In this document: positions 42,883 through 50,766 of the stretch, one piece after another
How positions within the stretch are numbered: the stretch's first letter is position 1
How the letters are laid out: each line of letters starts with the position of its first letter
NCBI GenBank assembly: GCA_942493365.1
Contig: OW818697.1
Location: 62,001-126,000 of the forward strand
Direction: 5' to 3'
DNA: 64,000 nt
Origin: UBA8949 sp942493365
GTDB taxonomy: Bacteria; Bacillota; Clostridia; Saccharofermentanales; UBA5734
The notes under the pieces: generated by a model
Databases searched by the model: none
What the model was told of the DNA's origin: nothing
The model's input: only the letters and a program-made list of their open reading frames with translations
Made by a program: the position numbers and the translations under genes

Positions 42883-44586
42883 ATGCTGACCGCCGTCGTT
42901 GTCAAGCTGAACGGACCGGACTTTTTCGCGCCTGGCCGGCTCTTGGCGCAACCGGTATTTGCCCGCCGCTTGATGGACGCCGCCACCGCCTGCTGCCGGG
43001 ACGGCTGGATGCCGCTCTGGCTGCTGGACAACGAGGCGCCGACCGATTGGCCGGGGGCCGATCGTTTCACGGCGATCGACAGCCGTCTGCTCGCTTGGAT
43101 CGACAGCCCGGATGAGTTTTGGCTGGCCGTTAGCGCCGAGCATCTTGCAGCGTTGCTGCCGCAGATCACCCGGCTGGCTGTGATCGAATATGCAGGCCTT
43201 GATCTGCCAGCGCAAGAGTTGCTGCCGGACTTTGCGCCGACAAATCTTGGCTTTGAGCGGTTAGACAAGACCGCCGCGTCCGACGATCTGACGATCTGGC
43301 AGCGCCTGACGAGCGCCGCGATCATCACCGCGCTGACGGCTGACGGCGCCTGTGATTTGCATTTGCATACCAACCGCTCCGACGGCGCCGATTCACCGGA
43401 AGAACTGGTGGACCGGGTGCTGGCCAGCGGCCTCTCAGCCTTCGCCATCACCGACCACGACAACCTCGCCGCCCTCGAACCCGCGCGCGCCTGCCTCGCG
43501 CAGCGTTTGGCCGCAACCGGCCGCGACGTCAGGTTTGTGCCCGGCGTCGAGCTGTCGATCATTGACGAGCGCGAGCTTCATCTCCTGGGTTATTTCCCGC
43601 GCGGCGGCTACGAGGTCATTGAACAATTTCTCGTTCGCCAGCGCGCCACGCGCCGTCAGCGCAACCGTGACATGATCGATAAGTTGCAGGCGTTGGGCTA
43701 CCCGATCAGTTTGGCCGATTTTGAAGCGGCCGGCGACGGCACGATCGGCCGTCTGCAAGCGGCGATCATGCTGCGCGACCAGGGGCATGTTGAGAGCATC
43801 GACAAGGCCTTCGAAAAACTGCTGGGCTACGGTCGTCCCGCCTACGTTGACCGCCCGCGTCCAACCGCCGCCGAGGCCATCTGGCTGATCCGCCAGGCTG
43901 GCGGCGTAGCGGTGCTGGCTCATCCGGCACTGTATCGCTGGTGCGGCGGCCTACCCATCGTTGCCGAACGGCTGATCAATAAGCTCGAACAGCTCAAGGC
44001 GCTCGGCTTGCAGGGCGTTGAGGCCTTTCACGGTGAAGCGTCGGCGGCCCTGCAGCAGGAAATCTCAGCGGCCGCGCTGGCGTTGAGGCTGATCCGAACG
44101 GCTGGCAGTGACGACCACGGCGCCAACAAGGCGCATACCGTGCTGTATACTGCTGACATCCGCTGGCTGCCGTCTACAGAGATTCTGGTTGTCGCCGCGT
44201 TAATAGCCGGCTGCGACGACCAGCAGCGGCCTGCCTGGCTGGTCACGCGCCGCAGTTCGGCTGGACACGGGCAGGGGTTGTGGGAACTGCCGGGCGGCAA
44301 GATTGAGCCCGGCGAAAATGCCGCCGTCGCGCTGGCTCGCGAGCTGCAAGAGGAGCTGGGCGTCACCGCCACCGTTGGCGAACGGCGGTTCGTCCTGACC
44401 CATGACTACCCCGAGCGTCGGGTCGTGCTGGTTGTTCTCAACGCCGAACTGCAAGAAAAAACCTGGCAGTTGTCGGTGCACGACGATGCCAGGTTTGTCA
44501 CGGCTGAGGATGCTTTGCAGATGGCGTTGCTGCCGGCCGATTACGTTATCTTTGCAGCGCTACAAAAGGCGGCTCTTGATCATTAA
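42883..44586 (+). CDS. PHP phosphoesterase fused to MutT-type Nudix hydrolase
   Basis: 567 residues. Residues 1-150 form a domain I do not recognise. The PHP domain (about 155-440) is of the TrpH/YciV (RNase AM) type: DLHLHTNRSDG at 158-168, ITDHDN at 189-194, GVELS, LAHPALY and a final GSDDHG, all metal ligands. The C-terminal Nudix domain (about 445-567) has WELPGGKIEPGE and the full box G-x5-E-x7-REL-x-EELGV at 471-494, closest in look to MutT. PHP proteins of this type are 5'-3' exonucleases or 3',5'-bisphosphate phosphatases. A fused Nudix could cleanse oxidised nucleotides or trim RNA 5' ends. The combination is unusual and its function is inferred. Confidence 0.85.
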   Translation: MLTAVVVKLNGPDFFAPGRLLAQPVFARRLMDAATACCRDGWMPLWLLDNEAPTDWPGADRFTAIDSRLLAWIDSPDEFWLAVSAEHLAALLPQITRLAVIEYAGLDLPAQELLPDFAPTNLGFERLDKTAASDDLTIWQRLTSAAIITALTADGACDLHLHTNRSDGADSPEELVDRVLASGLSAFAITDHDNLAALEPARACLAQRLAATGRDVRFVPGVELSIIDERELHLLGYFPRGGYEVIEQFLVRQRATRRQRNRDMIDKLQALGYPISLADFEAAGDGTIGRLQAAIMLRDQGHVESIDKAFEKLLGYGRPAYVDRPRPTAAEAIWLIRQAGGVAVLAHPALYRWCGGLPIVAERLINKLEQLKALGLQGVEAFHGEASAALQQEISAAALALRLIRTAGSDDHGANKAHTVLYTADIRWLPSTEILVVAALIAGCDDQQRPAWLVTRRSSAGHGQGLWELPGGKIEPGENAAVALARELQEELGVTATVGERRFVLTHDYPERRVVLVVLNAELQEKTWQLSVHDDARFVTAEDALQMALLPADYVIFAALQKAALDH

Positions 44587-44603
44587 GGATCAGGGATCGT
44601 TGG

Positions 44604-46205
44604 TTAAGTCGGTGCCGTCGTTTCGGTCGTTTCAGTCGAAGTTGGCGCTGTATTCTCGGTCGTTGTCGGCACAGTCGTTTCGGTCGGTGTCACCGGCGGG
44701 CCCACTTCGAAGATCTGGTTCAGCGGTTTGTAAACGCTGGTAAAGGCAACTTCACGCTTGAATTCCTTGCCGTCTTTCATCCAAATCTTGTAGGCAATCG
44801 CCGAGCGGCCGGTGTGCGAACCGCGTACTTCGACGCGCGCGCCCGGTGCCAGACTCGGGTTCAAAACTTCGGTCGGCGGCGCGGTGACAGCGATGGTGCC
44901 GGTGACGTTGGCTTTCAGTACGATGCTGACACCTGGATCAAGCAAGCGGCCATAAATCTGGAAGACAATCGACGGCTTGTTGTAGTAGCAGACGATGGCG
45001 ACCGGGTATTCTGTATCGTTGGTGAATTTGAAGTTGGGCCCGTCCCAGCTGACCGTCGCGTCCAGACCGACATCGGTGTAGTCGCTTGGCCAGGAGTGCG
45101 GGTGGCGTTCGTCAATCTGGAGATCAGCCTTGAGCACCGCTTGGCACAGCGTCGTATTGGGCTGGCAGATGCCGCCGCCCAGTTCCTGAATCAGGATGCC
45201 ACCGCGAATACCGCCGGCTTCCTTGAAGCCCTTGGCTGCGGTCCGCTCACCGATGAAGCCGTTGAACGAGAAGGATTCGCCCGGTTGGAGCACCAGCCCA
45301 TTGATCATTTTACAGATCAGTCGGATATTTGAATCACGGGGTGAATTTACTTTTTGTGCCAAGGTAACAGCCTCGGATACCAGCCCCAGCTTGGCTTCCA
45401 TCGCTGCGGTGTCCAGACCGGTCGTGTTCGCCGTAGCCGTCAGCATGACCGTCCGGCCGGTTTTACCGGCCGCCAGAAGTTCGAGCACGGCTGTCGCCGC
45501 CGCTTCGCTGTCGATCGTGCGGCCTGGCGTACCGGCCACAATGATGAACTTTTTGGTCACCAGATCAAAGCCCGTGGCTATGGCGCCGGCAGGCGCAATG
45601 TTGAGGCTGTCTGCTTTGGCGACAATCCGGTCATGTGAAGCTGATGGATCAAATTTTTGGGTGATGACAAAGTGCTTCGGCTCGGCAGCCACGGCTGCGA
45701 CGGCTTCGTAGCGCTCGCGAGCATTCTCGTATTCATCGGTTTGCTCACTGTCGCGGCCGATGGCCCAGGCTTGATCCAGCACCGCCAGCCAGTCGGTCGA
45801 GACGACCATATCATCGGCGGTCAGCACCAGTGTCTCGTCATCCAACTTCAGGGTTGTCGTGAAGGAGTCGTACCAGGTTTGATTCCGCTCGGCAAAGATG
45901 GCTTTGGCTTCTTCGTAGGTTTTGCCGCCCAAGTCAATATCATCGATGAAAATTCCATCAAAAAACGTGTTTTGATTGAGTGTCGCGTTCATCTCAACCA
46001 GTTTGCCCGCGCGAGCCTGTTCGGCTTGCACCTGACCGAGGTAGCTGAACCCGAAATAGCCGACGACAATCAGCGCCAGCAAGGCAACCGCGGCAACCGG
46101 CATAAGCCACACTGGTCTGGCTTTTTTAAGGGTCGGTTCAATTTTATCTGATTGCTCGATGTCTTCTGCCAGCTCATTGTTGTCCTGTTTAACTTCTTCT
46201 GTCAT
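44604..46205 (-). CDS. VanW-family cell wall protein
   Basis: A 533-residue membrane-anchored protein. An acidic cytoplasmic tail is followed by one helix at about 33-55. Two peptidoglycan-binding_4-like modules (around GIFIDDIDLGGKTYEEAKAIF and in the middle) precede a VanW domain (about 275-410: LQPGESFSFN, GGGICQPNTTLCQAVL, HPHSW, DVGLDATVSWDG). A G5-like strand region (VEVRGSHTGRSAIAYKIW) and a Thr/Pro-rich tail (TETTVPTTTENT) follow. VanW proteins are common in Clostridia, and their biochemical role is not established. The next gene downstream in the cluster orientation is upstream here: an NlpC/P60 hydrolase 20 bases away. Confidence 0.9.
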   Translation of the reverse strand: MTEEVKQDNNELAEDIEQSDKIEPTLKKARPVWLMPVAAVALLALIVVGYFGFSYLGQVQAEQARAGKLVEMNATLNQNTFFDGIFIDDIDLGGKTYEEAKAIFAERNQTWYDSFTTTLKLDDETLVLTADDMVVSTDWLAVLDQAWAIGRDSEQTDEYENARERYEAVAAVAAEPKHFVITQKFDPSASHDRIVAKADSLNIAPAGAIATGFDLVTKKFIIVAGTPGRTIDSEAAATAVLELLAAGKTGRTVMLTATANTTGLDTAAMEAKLGLVSEAVTLAQKVNSPRDSNIRLICKMINGLVLQPGESFSFNGFIGERTAAKGFKEAGGIRGGILIQELGGGICQPNTTLCQAVLKADLQIDERHPHSWPSDYTDVGLDATVSWDGPNFKFTNDTEYPVAIVCYYNKPSIVFQIYGRLLDPGVSIVLKANVTGTIAVTAPPTEVLNPSLAPGARVEVRGSHTGRSAIAYKIWMKDGKEFKREVAFTSVYKPLNQIFEVGPPVTPTETTVPTTTENTAPTSTETTETTAPT

Positions 46206-46224
46206 GGATTTTACCTTCCGAAGT

Positions 46225-47304
46225 TTAATAGATTATCCGTCGGATAGAAACGACGGGATTGCTTGGTTTTAATGTGCCATAAAGGACATAGCCCTTGCTG
46301 TGCGCCGCGTGGATGTACTGGCCGCCGCCGATGTAAATGCCAACGTGATCACACTGGCCTAGGGGGCTGCTCCAGTCAAAGCAGATGATGTCGCCAATTT
46401 CGATATCCTCGAGAGAAACCGGTGCGCCGTTGTTGACCTGCGTTTTGGCCGATCGATTCAATGTGATGCCAAACAACTTCTGGTAAATATAGGTGGTCAG
46501 GCCGGTGCAGTCAAAGCCGCTCATGTCTTCGCTGCCATAGACATACTTGACCCCCAGGCAGGATTTGGCCAGGGCGACAATTTGATCTTTTTGCTCGGCA
46601 GTCAGCGTACTGCCGGGGTTGGCGGCTTCGGGATAATAGCCAAACGTCTGGCGCGGGGCTGGCGTCGGGGCGGGGGTCGGTTTGAGCACGACCTCTGTGG
46701 TAATAAATTCAGACAGCACAAAACCGATTTGGCCGCTGGCAGTCTGTACTCTGGACCAAGTGATACCGTAGCCCAGCCGCGTCACCTGATCGGCGATGGT
46801 CACTTTGGTCAAGATCGTGGCACTGGTGTTGGGCAGTTCGCGCACGTTGACCGTGTTCTTGCGAACATAGTGGAGCGTCGAGTCCGCGGTAAAAACCTCG
46901 ACCGGCATGCCTTCCTGCAGGACGCCATTGGCGTCGTAAATCACAGGATAGGGCGTCGGGCCAAGTGCTTCGGTCGTTGCTGTGGTTGTTGTGTCACCAC
47001 GATTGGGCTGCCGATCGGGATCGTCGATATCGATGTTGTTGCCTGGACCGGCAACTGCATGGTAAGTCTCTTGGGTCGCCGCGGCCATTTGGGTGGCGGC
47101 CGTCCCATACTGCAGCAATTGTGGCTGAATCACCGATGAAAAGATGAACAGCGTCGCCAGAACAAGCGCTATCGCGGTGCCCGGCAGGGCACGTTTCAAC
47201 AGGCGTACGGCCTTGCGCGGCAGCGTCGGTGCCTCGATGGTCACCGGGCGGCAATCGTTCTGTGGGGCTTCCGGCAGCTGTTCTTTCACCTGATTAATTC
47301 TCAT
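46225..47304 (-). CDS. SH3b - NlpC/P60 cell wall endopeptidase
   Basis: A 359-residue protein with one N-terminal transmembrane helix (about 40-60), an SH3b domain (about 135-195, VNVRELPNTSATIL) and a proline-rich linker. The C-terminal NlpC/P60 domain (about 225-359) has Cys in SGFDCTGLTTYIY, His in CDHVGIYIGGG and the third polar residue in YIHAAH. It should cleave the D-Glu-to-diamino acid bond of peptidoglycan stems. Unlike the related protein at 11578-12723, its catalytic residues are intact. TATAAT on the minus strand at 47350-47355 is a possible -10. Confidence 0.92.
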   Translation of the reverse strand: MRINQVKEQLPEAPQNDCRPVTIEAPTLPRKAVRLLKRALPGTAIALVLATLFIFSSVIQPQLLQYGTAATQMAAATQETYHAVAGPGNNIDIDDPDRQPNRGDTTTTATTEALGPTPYPVIYDANGVLQEGMPVEVFTADSTLHYVRKNTVNVRELPNTSATILTKVTIADQVTRLGYGITWSRVQTASGQIGFVLSEFITTEVVLKPTPAPTPAPRQTFGYYPEAANPGSTLTAEQKDQIVALAKSCLGVKYVYGSEDMSGFDCTGLTTYIYQKLFGITLNRSAKTQVNNGAPVSLEDIEIGDIICFDWSSPLGQCDHVGIYIGGGQYIHAAHSKGYVLYGTLKPSNPVVSIRRIIY

Positions 47305-47394
47305 GAGTTACAAACTTCCAATCAATAATTCTACCAAAATATCAAGCCCATTATACATGAACGGGTGACTTTCTGATAGCCTTTGCGACGATTT

Positions 47395-48050
47395 TTAATC
47401 AAACAGCTGGATATTTGTCAAAAATTCCATGATTTCTTCCGGCCCGTTTACGACAGTGGCTCCGGTTTCCAACAGTCGCTGGCGGGAATTGTGACCGCCT
47501 TCCATCAGCAGGCAGGCGCAGCCCAAGGCGCTGGCTACAGCATAATCATGGGTGGTATCGCCAATCAACAGAGATTTTTGCGGATCGAAATCCTGATCAG
47601 CAAACCATTTCAAGGCCATCTCCAATTTGCTTTTGCCTTCGATGTCGTCAAGGCCGATAATCGCGTCAAAAAAACCATCTAACGCAAAATGACCGGTCTG
47701 CTCCAGCAAGAATTCGCGCTTGGTTGCCGACAGCAAAATCTGCCGCACCCCCCGCGCATTGATGCCGTCTAAAGTTTCCAGCACCTGATGGCGCAACGGG
47801 CAGGCGAAGCTCGCCGGCTGATAAATATCCATGTATTCGGCTGCCAAAATCGAAAACGGCTCGGCGGCGAAATCAAAGCCCAGTTTGCTGTAGTAATTGA
47901 CTACCGGAAAATCAAAGACGTCCCGATAGTCATCACGCCCCAAAAGGGCCAACCCGCGACGTCCCAGCATCGCGTTGATCGTGTCCAGACACAGGCCTCA
48001 AAATCATCAAGGACTGTGCCGTTAAAATCCCAGATCACTGCTCTTTTCAT
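47395..48050 (-). pseudogene. HAD-family hydrolase interrupted by a frameshift
   Basis: The start at 48050 gives KRAVIWDFNGTVLDDFEAC, the HAD motif I (DFNGT, as in phosphoglycolate phosphatase-like proteins). The frame then runs into a stop. Adding one base near 47983-47992 joins it to the long frame LDTINAMLGRRGLALLG, which continues to the end with motif II (LLSATK), the motif III Lys (GKSKLEMALKWF) and motif IV (LIGDTTHDYAVA). All motifs are therefore present but in two frames. This is either a recent inactivation or a sequence error; nothing suggests a slippery heptamer. The start lies seven bases after the GGDEF-GNAT stop, so it would be translated from that message. Confidence 0.8.
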
Positions 48051-48057
48051 CGTGCGG

Positions 48058-49830
48058 TCAATCCAATTTCAGATACATGACAAAATCATCCATCACATAG
48101 CCGCCGCCAATGTCATTGACCACCGATTCTGTTTTGACAAAGCCGATTTTCTCGTAGGCAACAATGGACTGGCTGTTGTACTTGTTGACCGTCAGCCAGA
48201 TGCTGTGCAGCTTGCTTTCCCGGCAACGTTTGATCAGCAGATTGATCGTCTGACGACCCAGACTCAGCTGACGAAATTTTCGGTCGATGTAGATTTTACT
48301 CAAAAACATCGTTTTTTCTGGTTTGTTGATTTTGATCGCCAGGTAACCAGCCGCTTCGCCGCCGCACGCAATAATGCTGTATTCGAAGCCCTTGTCGCTG
48401 ATATCCTGCCAAATCTGTTGCGGGTTTTGAAATTTTTCCAGCATATAGTCGACTTGGGCCTGTCCGATAATGGCCGGATAATATTCCCGCCAGATGCGGT
48501 CGGCCAGTCGCGCGACTTCGGCTGCCAGCGCCGGGGTGTCGACCGCGATCAACGTGACCGGTTTTTCCACATCTGCCGCCCATGCTTGGCCGTCTTGGAT
48601 CAATCCATTCTTCACGCAATTTCGTCCTTCCTCTTTGGCGGCATACATGGCAACGTCGGCTGATTCAATGACCATCGACACATCCGAAGCTGCTTTGACG
48701 TGCATCATGCTGACACCGATGCTGACGGTTACAACCTTGGCAGCTGATGCGTATCCGTGACTGATCCGAAGCGCTTCGACCTGACGGCGAATGCTCTCGG
48801 CCTGATCGGTCAGCGTTTTCTCGTTGGCATTAAACAACAGCACAATGAATTCTTCGCCGCCCCAGCGTGCCGCAATGGCCGTCGGCGACTGGACTGTCGC
48901 CGCCAATACGCCCGCAATAGCTGCCAGCACCTGATCGCCGGCCGGGTGGCCATAATGATCATTGTAAAGTTTAAAATTGTCAATGTCCATCATCATCACG
49001 GCGAGATTGCTGATTGGCTGCTCGTTTTGTTCAAAGGTCTGGCTGATGAAGTTGCGCAGACCTCGTCGGTTGGCCAAACCGGTCAACTCGTCGATCAACG
49101 ACAACTGGTGGAGCTGAAAATTGGCTTTGATCAGTTGATCGTTAATCTGCTCGATTTGCGAGTTTTGCGAAGTGAGCTGTGCGTTGGCTTTGAGCAATTT
49201 CAGATGGGTGGCAAGACCGCGGTAATAAACAACTTGCAGCAGAAGTGCCGACAAAAAGGCGACGATCGTAAAGAGGATGACATTAATGTAGTGGCTGAGC
49301 AAATGTGGCGGATCGGTGACATAGAATGGCAGTCCGATTAACAAGATCAGCACGCCGGCGGCATAAGCTGCGAGCAAGCGCTTCCACTCGATGATAAAGA
49401 CGACTGAGCACCCGATGATATTAATGGTAAAGACCATCATTTCCAGGTAGAGGCCATGGTTGATCAGGGTGATCACACTGCCCCAGCAAATGACGAAAAC
49501 TACGTAGAACCAGACCGCTGCTTCCAGCCAACCGATCTGAGACTGTTCCAATTTGTCCGGATTTAATTTGCGTGAAAACAACACGAGATAAGAAGCTGAT
49601 ATCAAGATCATAATGCCCAGCATAACCAGATAGTTAACATACGGCATCACTGCACGGATTTTGAGGGTCAGGCCGCAAATAACCAAAACCGTAAACAGCG
49701 CTGAAAAAGCCAGAATGAAGGCAACCATCTTCCGGCCTCGGTGAAAATTATCGACCAAGGCATGCTGCCGAATAACGGCGGTGTCAAGTACTGGGGCGTG
49801 GGCGAAAATGAAACGGTTTTGCATGGACAT
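48058..49830 (-). CDS. Membrane diguanylate cyclase fused to GNAT acetyltransferase
   Basis: About 590 residues. Six hydrophobic helices (about 35-200) lead into a coiled coil (205-240) and a GGDEF domain (about 243-400). Its active site is RWGGEEF (GGEEF at 324-328) with MMDIDNFK for metal binding, so c-di-GMP synthesis is likely. The inhibitory RxxD site five residues before GGEEF is absent. A GNAT domain fills about 435-590: FLSKIYIDRKFRQLSLGR, with the acetyl-CoA loop, then VNKYNSQSIVAYEKIGF. A diguanylate cyclase joined to an acetyltransferase in one chain is uncommon. The start ATG at 49830 follows GGAGGAG. Confidence 0.88.
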   Translation of the reverse strand: MSMQNRFIFAHAPVLDTAVIRQHALVDNFHRGRKMVAFILAFSALFTVLVICGLTLKIRAVMPYVNYLVMLGIMILISASYLVLFSRKLNPDKLEQSQIGWLEAAVWFYVVFVICWGSVITLINHGLYLEMMVFTINIIGCSVVFIIEWKRLLAAYAAGVLILLIGLPFYVTDPPHLLSHYINVILFTIVAFLSALLLQVVYYRGLATHLKLLKANAQLTSQNSQIEQINDQLIKANFQLHQLSLIDELTGLANRRGLRNFISQTFEQNEQPISNLAVMMMDIDNFKLYNDHYGHPAGDQVLAAIAGVLAATVQSPTAIAARWGGEEFIVLLFNANEKTLTDQAESIRRQVEALRISHGYASAAKVVTVSIGVSMMHVKAASDVSMVIESADVAMYAAKEEGRNCVKNGLIQDGQAWAADVEKPVTLIAVDTPALAAEVARLADRIWREYYPAIIGQAQVDYMLEKFQNPQQIWQDISDKGFEYSIIACGGEAAGYLAIKINKPEKTMFLSKIYIDRKFRQLSLGRQTINLLIKRCRESKLHSIWLTVNKYNSQSIVAYEKIGFVKTESVVNDIGGGYVMDDFVMYLKLD

Positions 49831-49880
49831 GAGGAGCACTCCTCCCCGTTGAGATCAGAAGTTTCTATGCCTTAATTATA
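49831..49880 (-). promoter_or_regulatory. Promoter and ribosome-site hairpin of the GGDEF-GNAT gene
   Basis: TGGTATAAT on the minus strand (TATAAT at 49875-49880) is an extended -10. The leader carries GGAGGAGTGCTCCTC directly before the ATG, an inverted repeat in which the Shine-Dalgarno GAGGA pairs with UCCUC around a four-base loop. This could limit translation. Confidence 0.45.
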
Positions 49881-49883
49881 CCA

Positions 49884-50753
49884 CTAAACGTTCCCGGTCA
49901 GCACATGCAATAATCGCCCGCGGGCCAGCTCGGCCAGCTTTTGCAGGCGTTTCACGGCGAGCGGCGGCGGCTCCGGCATCTGGTAATCCGGGTGGTGACG
50001 GGTCAGGTGCAGCGGTATTTCTGGATTGATATCAGCCAGCCAGGCGGCCAAATCCCGGATGTCCTCATCGCGGTCGTTCAAGCCTGGCAGCAGCAGCGTC
50101 GTGATCTCAACATGGCAGCCGGCTGCGACCGCAGCGGTAATGGTCTGTTGGACTGTCGCGATGTCGCCGCCGCAAATTTTGCTGTAGAAATCACCGTCCC
50201 AGGCCTTGAGGTCGATGTTCAGAGCATCGATCCAAGGCAGCAACTCGTCCAGCGGCTCTGGCTCGATAAAGCCGTTGGTGACCAGTACATTTTTCAGGCC
50301 GGCCGCGCGGATCAGTCGGGCACATTCCAACACAAATTCAAAGCCGATCAGCGGCTCATTGTAAGTGAAAGCCAGCCCGATGTTCTGATCCGGCACCATT
50401 TTGCGGGCGATGTCAACCAACTGCGCGGGGCTGAGCTCACGGAACGGTGCCTCCTGCTGGGCGATTTCCCAGTTCTGGCAAAAGCCGCAGCGGAAATTGC
50501 AGCCAAAGGATCCGATCGACAGGATACGGGTGCCCGGCAAAAAGAAGGCAAGCGGCTTTTTTTCAATCGGGTCGAGCGCTAGCGCGGTGACCTTGCCATA
50601 GTTCCAGGCGATCAATCGCCCGTCGATATTTTTGCGTGCGTGGCAGAGACCGCTTTGACCTGGCTTGATGCGGCAGTGATGCGGACATAGACGGCATTCG
50701 GCGACACCCTCGGGCTGTGCCAGCCAATATCGGGCTTCTATTTCCTGCGCCAT
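49884..50753 (-). CDS. amrS: AmmeMemoRadiSam system radical SAM enzyme
   Basis: A 289-residue radical SAM protein. The start ATG at 50753 has GAGGAAA upstream; longer frames are not needed. An N-terminal Cys-rich motif CRLCPHHCRI is followed by GLCHARKN. The cluster motif is CNFRCGFCQNW, the CxxxCxxC type that binds [4Fe-4S] and SAM, and the radical SAM barrel continues with TYNEPLIGFEF. It belongs to the family found with Memo-like and AMMECR1-like proteins; the system's reaction is not established. The partners are fused in the gene 13 bases upstream, so the whole system is present. Confidence 0.93.
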   Translation of the reverse strand: MAQEIEARYWLAQPEGVAECRLCPHHCRIKPGQSGLCHARKNIDGRLIAWNYGKVTALALDPIEKKPLAFFLPGTRILSIGSFGCNFRCGFCQNWEIAQQEAPFRELSPAQLVDIARKMVPDQNIGLAFTYNEPLIGFEFVLECARLIRAAGLKNVLVTNGFIEPEPLDELLPWIDALNIDLKAWDGDFYSKICGGDIATVQQTITAAVAAGCHVEITTLLLPGLNDRDEDIRDLAAWLADINPEIPLHLTRHHPDYQMPEPPPLAVKRLQKLAELARGRLLHVLTGNV

Positions 50754-50766
50754 GGTTTTCCTCGTT

